A stretch of 7,328 nt of DNA, from NCBI GenBank assembly GCA_002427165.1, contig DIQB01000071.1, positions 1 through 7,328 on the forward strand. Direction: 5' to 3'. A model generated the notes under the pieces. That model ran no database searches and was not told the DNA's origin. It saw only the letters and a program-made list of their open reading frames with translations. The stretch is from Firmicutes bacterium UBA5473. Its GTDB lineage: Bacteria > Bacillota > DTU084. A program made the translations under genes and the position numbers. Shown piece after piece: positions 1 through 5,734 of this stretch (its first letter is position 1; the number at the start of each line of letters is the position of its first letter).

Positions 1-17
1 CTTTGTGGTAAGCCCCC

Positions 18-46
18 TTGACAAAAAATAGGGGTGGGCTTATTAT
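18..46 (+). promoter_or_regulatory. Sigma-A type promoter of the first arsR operon
   Basis: A perfect -35 box TTGACA lies at 18-23, and TATTAT (5 of 6 to the -10 consensus) at 41-46, with the ideal 17-base spacer. Transcription would start near 53, inside the palindrome at 51-72. It would drive the arsR, permease and mini-thioredoxin genes that follow on the same strand. The -35 box sits in the loop side of an imperfect inverted repeat (AAGCCC at 10-15, GGGCTT at 36-41), which may be the tail of an upstream terminator. Confidence 0.8.
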
Positions 47-50
47 TAAT

Positions 51-72
51 CATATAAGGATATCATTATATG
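51..72. promoter_or_regulatory. Palindromic operator candidate for the first ArsR
   Basis: This is a 22-base near-perfect palindrome: arms CATATAA and TTATATG flank a central GATATC, and only one base pair of the dyad is mismatched. It begins a few bases after the -10 box and covers the predicted transcription start, the usual place for an ArsR/SmtB-family repressor to block RNA polymerase. The first possible ATG (position 70) is part of the palindrome, which argues that translation starts further on. Binding by the adjacent ArsR is inferred from position and symmetry. Confidence 0.65.
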
Positions 73-85
73 TCTATAGAACAAC

Positions 86-92
86 GAGGAGG
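86..92 (+). promoter_or_regulatory. Ribosome binding site that decides the arsR start
   Basis: GAGGAGG lies seven bases before the GTG at 100. It is a much stronger site than the AAGGA nine bases before the in-frame ATG at 70. It would be inside the coding region if the ATG were used, so it favours the GTG start. Confidence 0.7.
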
Positions 93-99
93 AACAATA

Positions 100-474
100 G
101 TGGAGAATTCTCTAGCAACGCTACAGAAGGTATTTGAAGCTCTTGGACAGGAGATTAGATTAAGGCTTTTTCTGATCCTCTGCACCAACAGTTTCTGTGT
201 TTGTGAGTTAGAAGAACTTTTTCATGTTAGCCAGCCTGCTATTTCCAGACACCTGAACATCCTCAAAGAGGCAGGCCTGGTTACAGATACACGTAAAGGA
301 CAATGGGTCTTCTATAGGGCAAACCCCGAAGAGCTTAAAACCTTGCTAGCTGGGTTTGCAGAAGGCTGGAGGGAACCATTGAGAGCTTTTGGGGAAATGG
401 AGGAATTTGGGGAGAAGATTCAAGCCTTGGCGCAAAACCCAAAAATCCCCTGCGCTCTAGAGCGGGAAAGATAA
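100..474 (+). CDS. arsR: ArsR/SmtB-family metalloid-responsive repressor (first copy)
   Basis: This is a 124-residue winged-helix repressor of the ArsR family, expected to sit on the operator just upstream and release it when a trivalent metalloid binds. The helix-3 metal site is visible as FCVCELEEL (C33, C35), with further cysteines at C28 and C118. The recognition helix is SQPAISRHLNIL at about 44-55, followed by the wing (TDTRKGQWVFYRA, 62-74). The GTG at 100 is preferred because of the strong ribosome site at 86-92 and because the ATG at 70 (134 residues) falls in the operator; the ATG remains possible. It is the first gene of a three-gene operon, 29 bases before the permease. Family and DNA-binding role are clear. 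As(III) as the inducer is likely from the CVC motif, although C28 would have to be the third ligand, an arrangement unlike the C32/C34/C37 site of the E. coli type. Confidence 0.93.
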   Translation: MENSLATLQKVFEALGQEIRLRLFLILCTNSFCVCELEELFHVSQPAISRHLNILKEAGLVTDTRKGQWVFYRANPEELKTLLAGFAEGWREPLRAFGEMEEFGEKIQALAQNPKIPCALERER

Positions 475-503
475 AAACATTAGAATAGGAATAGGTGAGT
501 TGA

Positions 504-1520
504 ATGAACGTTATAACACAGATTTTCAGCTGGCTCAGCGACCAGCTGTTGAAAATGAAGTGGCTCTCGGATCTTGTAGGGCTACTTGTGGAGAAGGTAT
601 TTGGCCTCGAAGTTACTCAAAGGGTTGGGGGAAGCATTCACTTTTTCATCTATGATACCATCAAAATCTTTATCCTACTGTCGGTTTTGATTTTCATCAT
701 TTCATATATTCAAAGCTTTTATCCTCCAGAGAAAACAAAAAAGATCCTAGGTAGATTTAAAGGGATCAAAGGCAATCTGCTGGGGGCACTGTTGGGTACA
801 GTGACACCATTTTGCAGCTGCTCTAGCATTCCAATCTTTATCGGCTTTACATCAGCTGGTCTACCTTTGGGCGTAACCTTCTCCTTTTTAATTTCGTCAC
901 CACTGGTGGATATAGCTTCTTTCTTATTATTAATGTCGTTCTTTGGGCTGAAGATAGCTTTAGCTTATGTAATTGTGGGTTTGGTGCTAGCGGTTATCGG
1001 TGGCACAATTATCGATAAGCTAAAGATGCAAAAATATGTTGAAGGCTACGTTTGGGGAGTGGATAATGTAGATGTGGAGTATGAGGAACTAACTTCAAAA
1101 GAGCGAGTAGATTTTGCCAAAGGCCAGGTTAGAGAGATTATTAACAAAGTATGGTTATATATTCTCTTGGGGGTCGGCATTGGCGCTGCAATTCATAACT
1201 GGATCCCCCAGTCGGTTATAGAAAGAATAATCGGAGAGAATAATCCCTTAGCTGTTCTTTTAGCCACAGTGGTTGGGATCCCAATTTATGCCGATATTTT
1301 CGGCACTATCCCCATTGCAGAGGCACTTTTTAACAAGGGGGTAGGTATTGGCACAATCATCTCTTTTATGATGGGGGTAACAGCGCTTTCTCTGCCTTCA
1401 ATGATCATGTTAAGCAAGGTTATAAAGCCAAAGTTACTTGCAATCTTCATCTCCATAGTCACAATTGGGATCATCATCATCGGCTATGCATTTAATGCAT
1501 TTTCTTATATCTTTATTTAA
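504..1520 (+). CDS. ArsP_1-type CSC-motif permease (first copy)
   Basis: This 338-residue integral membrane protein belongs to the predicted permease family ArsP_1 (UPF0718, YraQ-like). It shows the family signature TPFCSCSSIPIF with C104 and C106, its only cysteines. It has two sets of hydrophobic helices separated by a charged loop near 175-210 (KMQKYVEGYVWGVDN and following). The second half holds GIPIYADIFGTIPI, a partial internal echo of the first half. Characterised ArsP proteins export trivalent methylated or aromatic arsenicals. Efflux of such compounds, or of another soft metalloid, is inferred from family and from the arsR immediately upstream. The start has a TAGGTGAG site about five bases before it. 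The mini-thioredoxin gene follows after 18 bases, which suggests the two act together. Family confidence is high; substrate confidence is low. Confidence 0.88.
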   Translation: MNVITQIFSWLSDQLLKMKWLSDLVGLLVEKVFGLEVTQRVGGSIHFFIYDTIKIFILLSVLIFIISYIQSFYPPEKTKKILGRFKGIKGNLLGALLGTVTPFCSCSSIPIFIGFTSAGLPLGVTFSFLISSPLVDIASFLLLMSFFGLKIALAYVIVGLVLAVIGGTIIDKLKMQKYVEGYVWGVDNVDVEYEELTSKERVDFAKGQVREIINKVWLYILLGVGIGAAIHNWIPQSVIERIIGENNPLAVLLATVVGIPIYADIFGTIPIAEALFNKGVGIGTIISFMMGVTALSLPSMIMLSKVIKPKLLAIFISIVTIGIIIIGYAFNAFSYIFI

Positions 1521-1538
1521 ATTAAGGGGGAACTTGAG

Positions 1539-1769
1539 ATGGTAATTAAAGTTTTAGGATCGGGCTGTGCCAATTGTAAAAAGTTAGAGGCCCATGCCAA
1601 AGAGGCAGTGGCGCAACTGGGGGTAGATGCTACCATTGAGAAAGTTACAGATTTTAAGGACATTGCAGCCTACGGTGTGATGCGGACCCCGGCGCTAGTT
1701 GTAGATGAACAGGTTAAAATCGTGGGCAAGGTAGCGAGTGTGGAGGAGATAAAGAATCTGCTAAAGTAG
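1539..1769 (+). CDS. Mini-thioredoxin, small redox-active disulfide protein family
   Basis: This 76-residue cytoplasmic protein has a thioredoxin/glutaredoxin-like fold of the MTH895/TM0996 type. The redox site is GCANCKKLE (C10, C13), and RTPALVV holds the conserved cis-proline P51. There is no signal peptide. It starts at ATG behind AAGGGGGA and is the last gene of the arsR-permease operon, followed directly by the terminator. Genes of this family often sit beside ArsP_1-type permeases, so it may reduce or pass on thiol-bound substrate to the CSC permease; that role is inferred. A truncated copy of its 3' two-thirds lies at 6892-7032. Confidence 0.88.
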   Translation: MVIKVLGSGCANCKKLEAHAKEAVAQLGVDATIEKVTDFKDIAAYGVMRTPALVVDEQVKIVGKVASVEEIKNLLK

Positions 1770-1774
1770 AATAA

Positions 1775-1818
1775 AAAACCCGCAGCCTGAAGGCTATGGC
1801 CAAATTGCTGCGGGTTTT
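1775..1818. terminator. Bidirectional rho-independent terminator
   Basis: A perfect 12-base-pair stem is formed by AAAACCCGCAGC (1775-1786) and GCTGCGGGTTTT (1807-1818). The 20-base loop can form a small inner hairpin (GGC at 1792-1794 with GCC at 1799-1801). The A-run on the left and T-run on the right make it work in both directions, fitting its place between two convergent operons. Confidence 0.9.
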
Positions 1819-1827
1819 CCAGGAATA

Positions 1828-1974
1828 CTAGTGCTTTTGGCAACAACTATTCTTGTTTTCTGTCGGCTCTTCTTTTTTAGGCTCCTCCTGCTCTTCTATG
1901 ATTCGCATGGAACAGCACGACGACTTTTTTGGTTTAAAAATCTTGGAGAGAAGAGAATCTTTCTTTTCGCTCAT
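1828..1974 (-). CDS. Small peptide with two vicinal cysteine pairs
   Basis: This is a 48-residue open frame on the minus strand with an ATG at 1974 and a TAG at 1830-1828. It is supported by one of the best ribosome sites in the window, AAGGAGGT six bases upstream and directly after the permease stop codon. The peptide is hydrophilic and charged: a basic N-terminal half with FKPKK, a first pair in KKSSCCSM (C20, C21), a glutamate/lysine-rich middle, and a second pair near the end in NSCCQKH (C44, C45). No signal peptide or membrane segment is visible. It is the third gene of the second arsR-permease operon and ends ten bases before the shared terminator. I do not recognise a named family. A cytosolic metalloid-binding or carrier peptide serving the permease is inferred from the cysteine pairs and context. 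It is not a shadow: its start signal and operon fit are too good. Confidence 0.78.
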   Translation of the reverse strand: MSEKKDSLLSKIFKPKKSSCCSMRIIEEQEEPKKEEPTENKNSCCQKH

Positions 1975-1980
1975 GGTCTC

Positions 1981-1988
1981 ACCTCCTT
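1981..1988 (-). promoter_or_regulatory. Strong ribosome binding site for the double-CC peptide
   Basis: Read on the minus strand this is AAGGAGGT, an eight-base match to the anti-Shine-Dalgarno complement, six bases before the ATG at 1974. It begins immediately after the stop codon of the permease, so the peptide is translated from the same transcript and probably at a high level. Confidence 0.8.
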
Positions 1989-2903
1989 CTACATTATCAG
2001 GTTAAAGACATAGCCTGTAATCACTGCAACTGCGAAAATAGAAACCACAAAGGCAATCATTAGCTTCTTTTTAAATATGGAGCCAAGAAGTGAGAGTTCG
2101 GGAATACTTGCCCCTGCACCACCTATTATTAAGGCGATCATGGTTCCGTAGCCTACTCCTTTATCAATTAGAATTCTGGCTATGGGAATCATGGTTTCCG
2201 TTCTAATGTACATGGGGATGCCCACAATAGCAGCAATAGGCACTGATATAATTTTGGATTTCCCAGCAAAACCAGATAGTAGATTCTGGGGGATGAACTC
2301 ATAGATAAAAGCACCTATACCGGCGCCGATGAGTAAATACGGAAGCACCTGTCTAAATAGGGATAGAGATTCAATAAATGCATGTTTGAACACAGCTATG
2401 TTTTTATCCCAAAATGTACCTCCCAGCTGCTCATAGACGAAATCGTCGCCACAGTCGCCCTTGATGGTTACATTTTTAATTTCTTTTTGGAAACCAAGTT
2501 TATCTAAAAGTAGGCCAACTATAACAGCAAAGGCAAAAGTGAAACCAGCATAGATGAGGGTTGCTTTGGTTCCAAAAAAGGTCAGAAACAGTGCTATGAT
2601 AGCGGGGTTTAGAATAGGAGAGGTTAAAAGAAAAGAGATTGTTCCTGAAAAGGGGGCATCGCTTTTTAACAATCCTACTAAAATGGGAACTGTAGAGCAG
2701 GAACAAAAAGGGGTCACACTGCCTAAAATGGCACCAAGGACACTATTGAGCCCCCGTCTCGGGGTAGTGAGGATCTTTTTGATTTTTTCTTTGGATAAGT
2801 AGATTTGGATCAGAGCCACTAGAAAACTAATACCGATAAAGAGCAGCATTAATTCTCCCATGAGGAATAAAAACATTTTTCCAGCGCTTACAAAGTTATT
2901 CAT
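1989..2903 (-). CDS. ArsP_1-type CSC-motif permease (second copy)
   Basis: This 304-residue membrane permease is of the same broad family as the one at 504-1520 and carries the same signature, TPFCSCSTVPIL (C67, C69), plus an extra C151 in the charged loop between the two helix bundles (KGDCGDDF). The second half differs from the first permease: it has GIPMYIRTETMIPI where the other has GIPIYADIFGTIPI, and GASIPELSLL where the other has LSLPSMIML. A different substrate or exit mechanism is therefore possible. The ATG at 2903 is chosen because GGAGTGG lies ahead of it and the gene then overlaps the end of arsR by eight bases (ATGAATAA). An in-frame ATG at 2966 would add 21 unlikely residues deep inside arsR. 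Efflux of a trivalent organoarsenical or other metalloid is inferred. Confidence 0.88.
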   Translation of the reverse strand: MNNFVSAGKMFLFLMGELMLLFIGISFLVALIQIYLSKEKIKKILTTPRRGLNSVLGAILGSVTPFCSCSTVPILVGLLKSDAPFSGTISFLLTSPILNPAIIALFLTFFGTKATLIYAGFTFAFAVIVGLLLDKLGFQKEIKNVTIKGDCGDDFVYEQLGGTFWDKNIAVFKHAFIESLSLFRQVLPYLLIGAGIGAFIYEFIPQNLLSGFAGKSKIISVPIAAIVGIPMYIRTETMIPIARILIDKGVGYGTMIALIIGGAGASIPELSLLGSIFKKKLMIAFVVSIFAVAVITGYVFNLIM

Positions 2904-3198
2904 TATCAAGCCACTCCTTTTTATCAATGTTGCTGAATAAATCGGCCAGTAGATTGTAAGCCGCACTATTTGGGGTTAGTGAATAGTAGTTCCAGACCGC
3001 AACCTCCCTTTTAGTTATGACCTGGGCATCTGAGAGGATTTTCAGATGATAAGAAATACTTGATTGGCCAATAGCAAAATAGCTACCAATATCGCAGACG
3101 CATTTTTCGCCATTGACAAATAGATATATAAGTATCTTAAGACGCAGCTCATCTGCAAGTGCATTGAGTGTTTTCACATAATTATTAATAATGCCCAT
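2896..3198 (-). CDS. arsR: ArsR/SmtB-family metalloid-responsive repressor (second copy)
   Basis: This 100-residue winged-helix repressor opens the second permease operon. The metal site KCVCDIG holds C33 and C35, and these are the only two cysteines in the protein, unlike the first copy with four. The recognition helix is about 44-55 (GQSSISYHLKIL), followed by the wing (TKREVAVWNYYSL). The start has GGGAGGG about seven bases upstream. The gene is followed by an eight-base overlap with the permease, a sign of translational coupling. It probably controls its own operon through the sites at 3228-3254. Family assignment is firm. A two-cysteine site could mean response to methylated or other organic trivalent arsenicals, or completion of the site by another ligand; that is inference. 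Confidence 0.93.
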   Translation of the reverse strand: MGIINNYVKTLNALADELRLKILIYLFVNGEKCVCDIGSYFAIGQSSISYHLKILSDAQVITKREVAVWNYYSLTPNSAAYNLLADLFSNIDKKEWLDNE

Positions 3199-3227
3199 TG
3201 TTTATGCCCTCCCTTCATAAAGATTAT

Positions 3228-3254
3228 TTGATATAGTAATCAAAAAAAATTGAT
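3228..3254. promoter_or_regulatory. Three-half-site operator candidate for the second ArsR
   Basis: Three pentamers alternate in direction at exact 11-base steps: TTGAT (3228-3232), ATCAA (3239-3243), TTGAT (3250-3254), each separated by six bases. This gives two overlapping dyads sharing the middle half-site. It lies just downstream of the predicted transcription start on the minus strand and ahead of the arsR start, a typical operator position. Recognition by the second ArsR is inferred. Confidence 0.6.
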
Positions 3255-3266
3255 GAATATAAGTAT

Positions 3267-3294
3267 ATTATGCTTGAATTTCCAAATTTGTCAA
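3267..3294 (-). promoter_or_regulatory. Promoter of the second arsR operon
   Basis: On the minus strand a perfect TTGACA (-35) occupies 3294-3289, followed after 16 bases by CATAAT (-10) at 3272-3267. TAATAT at 3270-3265 with an 18-base spacer is an alternative. Transcription would start near 3260, leaving a leader of about 60 bases that carries the three-half-site operator and the arsR ribosome site. Confidence 0.75.
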
Positions 3295-3541
3295 GGTGTG
3301 AAGAAAGTTTTAAATGCACGAGCATGGGCTGAGGTGGGTCGCTTTATAAAACAGAACAGGAATCCGCTCTCTTTGATGAAGTAGAATAAAGCTGCAAGAT
3401 GATGAAAACTAATATGCATGGTGAAGGTCTATGTTGATGGCCTTGATTTAATATATTGAAAAATTGTTTTGGTTTTTTCTCGGGTCGTAGTTCTTTGATT
3501 GTTTTTGAGGGAAATACTTGGCAAAAGATGGGGGTGGAAGC
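3295..3541. other. Intergenic region upstream of the thioredoxin-acr3 operon
   Basis: No convincing gene is seen here. Open frames on the minus strand have low-complexity or unnatural protein sequences and no ribosome sites. An AT-rich stretch (TTTAATATATTG near 3447-3458) and TTATAAA near 3344 could contribute a -10 box, but neither has a good -35 partner at proper spacing. A promoter for the downstream operon should lie here, but I cannot place it. No palindrome resembling either ArsR operator was found on this side. Confidence 0.4.
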
Positions 3542-4105
3542 ATGAAGAAAAATAGCAAGCTGTTTGGCCTTACAGCGATAATCGTGATTATAATAGTCAT
3601 TGTCGCACTGAAAGGAACTAAGCAAAACACTTTTCCACAAGGGAAGATGGAGACAGAAATTCAGGCAGATTCTCAAGAAACTTCTGCTTTGGTAGAGGAA
3701 ACAGTATCTGAAGCTGATCCTGATGAATCAAAAGTTAGGGTATCTGATGCTGAATCTAACAGGCAACTTGAAAAAAGTGCCCCTGAAAAAAAGGGAAATA
3801 GAGTAGAAGAATCCAAACAGCTTCCCAAGCTGGTTGATTTGGGTGCGGACAGCTGTATACCATGCAAGATGATGGCACCTATTTTAGAGGAGTTGCAGGA
3901 GGAATATAAGGGGAAGTTGGATGTGGAATTTATTGATGTTTGGAAACAGCCAGACGCTGGTACTGGGTATGGGATTAAAGTTATTCCTACGCAAATTTTC
4001 TTTGATCAAAAGGGAAAGGAATTTGCCAGGCATGAAGGTTTTATGCCCAAGGAGGAAATTTTAGCTAAGTTTGCCGAAAGGGGAATAAAGTTAAATGGGG
4101 AATAA
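3542..4105 (+). CDS. Membrane-anchored extracytoplasmic thioredoxin (CIPC)
   Basis: This is a 187-residue protein. The start MKKNSK is followed by one hydrophobic segment (about 7-23, LFGLTAIIVIIIVIVALKG) that acts as an uncleaved anchor or signal. An acidic, low-complexity linker runs from about 26 to 90, and a thioredoxin domain fills the rest. The redox site is DSCIPCKMM (C105, C108), and VIPTQIFFD carries the cis-proline. The ATG at 3542 is preferred because it puts lysines at the extreme N-terminus ahead of the helix and has GGGGGTGG upstream; a TTG at 3518 with GAGGGA upstream is possible. It is the first gene of an operon and overlaps the next by 11 bases. It is closely related to the thioredoxin domain of its neighbour (shared MAPIL, IDV, IPxQIFFD). 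It is likely reduced by the CcdA protein encoded downstream. Confidence 0.9.
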   Translation: MKKNSKLFGLTAIIVIIIVIVALKGTKQNTFPQGKMETEIQADSQETSALVEETVSEADPDESKVRVSDAESNRQLEKSAPEKKGNRVEESKQLPKLVDLGADSCIPCKMMAPILEELQEEYKGKLDVEFIDVWKQPDAGTGYGIKVIPTQIFFDQKGKEFARHEGFMPKEEILAKFAERGIKLNGE

Positions 4106-5015
4106 AGCCCTGTTAACCTGTTTGCTAGTTATTAGTTTTCTTTCACTAACTATGGCGAATTCTAACCAAGGTGATGTGGCTACCAAATACCCAGGCTTGT
4201 TCGAACGAGGATTGCGTTCCGCTGTGCTTAGCAGCTTGCCCAAGGACCAGCTGCTTACTCTAGATTCTATAATCATAACCCGCGCGGAGCTGGAGGCTGA
4301 AATCGCAAAAGCACCTGCAGCTATGCAAAAGCAGCTGACAGATAATTCTTTTTTTCTGTTAGAAGAGATGGCTACCCAAAAAATCCTTTTGTCTGAAGCC
4401 AAGCTTTGGGCCGGATTGAGAAAAATTAATATAGATGGCTTAACCGACGAGCAAGTTATACAGAGATACTTTGAATATAAGGTTCAAGATGTTACTGTTA
4501 GCGAAGAAGATGTCCGGGAATTTTACCAAGTCAATCCTGGGATCTTCGGTGAAGCCAAGTTTGAGGAGGTTTCAAATTATCTCAAAGATTTTGTGTTGCA
4601 AGAGAAGAAGCAGGCTTTCATTTCTACCTATCTCAACACCATAAGCGAAAGAACCCGGGTTATGTTAAATTCAAATTGGGTAAAGGAGCAGTATCCAAAA
4701 GCACTTGCTAATCCTGTTAATAAAGCGCGCAGCTCTGGCAAACCAACCCTGGTAGAATTTGGTGCTTCCGGTTGCGGACCGTGCGATTTAATGGCACCTA
4801 TCTTAGCACAGCTGAAGGAGGAATATTCCCAGGAGCTAAATGTGGAGGTCATCGATGTCCGAGATGAGCAGCTACTCGCTGCACGATATGGGATTTCATC
4901 GATCCCCGTGCAAATTTTCTTTGACGACCAGGGAACGGAGATCTATCGTCATCTTGGTTTTTTTAGTAAAGAGAAGATTGAGGCCATTTTAGCAAAAATG
5001 GGGGTTGGAGAATAA
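4095..5015 (+). CDS. Exported SurA/PrsA-like N-domain fused to thioredoxin (CGPC)
   Basis: This 306-residue protein starts in an 11-base overlap with the previous gene. A signal peptide is visible at about 1-21 (hydrophobic core LLTCLLVISFLSL, possible cleavage after TMA). Residues about 50-190 are helical and look like the chaperone N-region of SurA/PrsA foldases (LDSIIITRAELEAEI; later VSEEDVREFYQVNP and FEEVSNYLKDFVLQEKKQ). The parvulin isomerase domain normally inserted after the NP segment is missing. Residues about 205-306 form a thioredoxin domain with GCGPCDLMAPIL (C227, C230) and cis-proline SSIPVQIFFD. Both parts act outside the cytoplasmic membrane. The neighbours are a second thioredoxin, CcdA and Acr3. 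A role in folding or reducing envelope proteins under metalloid stress is inferred. The thioredoxin part is certain; the SurA/PrsA assignment is from pattern and moderately sure. Confidence 0.87.
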   Translation: MGNKALLTCLLVISFLSLTMANSNQGDVATKYPGLFERGLRSAVLSSLPKDQLLTLDSIIITRAELEAEIAKAPAAMQKQLTDNSFFLLEEMATQKILLSEAKLWAGLRKINIDGLTDEQVIQRYFEYKVQDVTVSEEDVREFYQVNPGIFGEAKFEEVSNYLKDFVLQEKKQAFISTYLNTISERTRVMLNSNWVKEQYPKALANPVNKARSSGKPTLVEFGASGCGPCDLMAPILAQLKEEYSQELNVEVIDVRDEQLLAARYGISSIPVQIFFDDQGTEIYRHLGFFSKEKIEAILAKMGVGE

Positions 5016-5713
5016 TGCAACTACTGTGGCTTCAATTGGTGGGGGCTTTAGATGCCTCACCTTTTATTGCTTTGGGGGCAGCATTTTTATGGGGCTTGCT
5101 CAGCATAATCCTAAGTCCCTGCCATTTGGCAAGTATTCCTTTGGTAGTGGGTTTTATAAGTGAGCAAGGGCAAATTTCAAATCGTCGTGCATTAGCTATC
5201 TCGTCGTTGTTTTCTGGTGGCATTTTGGTTTCAATAGCAATTATTGGAGTAATAACGGCCTCATTGGGCAGGATTATGGGTGATGTGGGTAGGTATGGTA
5301 ATTATGTAGTTGCAGTAATATTATTTGTGGTCGGCTTGTATTTGTTGGGGATCATCGAGCTTAATTGGGGCGGTTTTGGCCAAAATAAGATCAGGAAGCG
5401 AGGTCTGCTCACAGCCTTTTTATTGGGATTGATATTCGGAATTGCCTTGGGACCATGTACATTTGCTTTTATGGCACCGGTTTTGGCAATAACGTTTAAA
5501 GTAGCTGCCAGCCAATCCCTTTATGCACTAGCGCTTCTTTTTGCTTATGGAATTGGGCATTGTCTTGTGATTGTACTGGCAGGAGTTTCTACCCAGCAGT
5601 TACAACAGTATCTAAAGTGGAATGAGCAGGCAAAGGGGGCTGCTATCTTAAGAAAGATTTGTGGAGTACTTGTACTGCTGGGTGCTGTTTATTTAATATA
5701 TACAGCTCGTTAA
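5015..5713 (+). CDS. ccdA: CcdA/DsbD-type transmembrane thiol electron carrier
   Basis: This 232-residue, multi-helix membrane protein of the CcdA (DsbD transmembrane domain) family passes electrons from cytoplasmic thioredoxin to thioredoxins outside the membrane. The paired redox cysteines are in LSPCHLASIP (C36) and LGPCTFAFMAP (C148), each at the start of a helix bundle in the internally duplicated fold. Further cysteines C183 and C215 lie in the last helices. Length is normal for the short CcdA form. The ATG shares one base with the preceding stop (TAATG), so translation is coupled to the thioredoxin fusion. Its obvious partners are the two extracytoplasmic thioredoxins encoded just before it. 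No cytochrome c maturation gene is near, so a metalloid or envelope-thiol role is more likely here than haem attachment. Confidence 0.92.
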   Translation: MQLLWLQLVGALDASPFIALGAAFLWGLLSIILSPCHLASIPLVVGFISEQGQISNRRALAISSLFSGGILVSIAIIGVITASLGRIMGDVGRYGNYVVAVILFVVGLYLLGIIELNWGGFGQNKIRKRGLLTAFLLGLIFGIALGPCTFAFMAPVLAITFKVAASQSLYALALLFAYGIGHCLVIVLAGVSTQQLQQYLKWNEQAKGAAILRKICGVLVLLGAVYLIYTAR

Positions 5714-5734
5714 TTGAAAAATGGAGGCTAAGAA

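Noticed and set aside
1286..1480. Open frame on the minus strand, 64 residues, within the first permease
   Set aside because: It is antisense to a well-supported membrane protein gene with no own start signal.
1775..1818. Possible attC-like or CRISPR-type repeat because of the long hairpin and its copy near 7034
   Set aside because: Only two copies exist, both directly after the same coding sequence, and the A/T-flanked GC stem is that of an ordinary terminator.
1831..2013. Open frame on the plus strand (60 residues, rich in F and L)
   Set aside because: It is antisense to the double-CC peptide and the end of the second permease, has no ribosome site, and its composition reflects the lysine-rich peptide read backwards.
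2554..2802. Open frame on the plus strand, 82 residues
   Set aside because: It lies fully inside the second permease gene on the opposite strand and has no family-like motif.
2904..2966. N-terminal extension of the second permease by 21 residues
   Set aside because: It would run deep inside the arsR gene and has no ribosome site, whereas the ATG at 2903 has one and gives a normal eight-base overlap.
3344..3676. Open frames on the minus strand upstream of the anchored thioredoxin (110 and 60 residues)
   Set aside because: They overlap the start of the thioredoxin gene, lack ribosome sites and read as low-complexity sequence without a recognisable domain.
4091..4402. Open frame on the minus strand, 103 residues
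   Set aside because: It is antisense to the signal peptide and N-region of the thioredoxin fusion; its serine-rich sequence is typical of a shadow frame.
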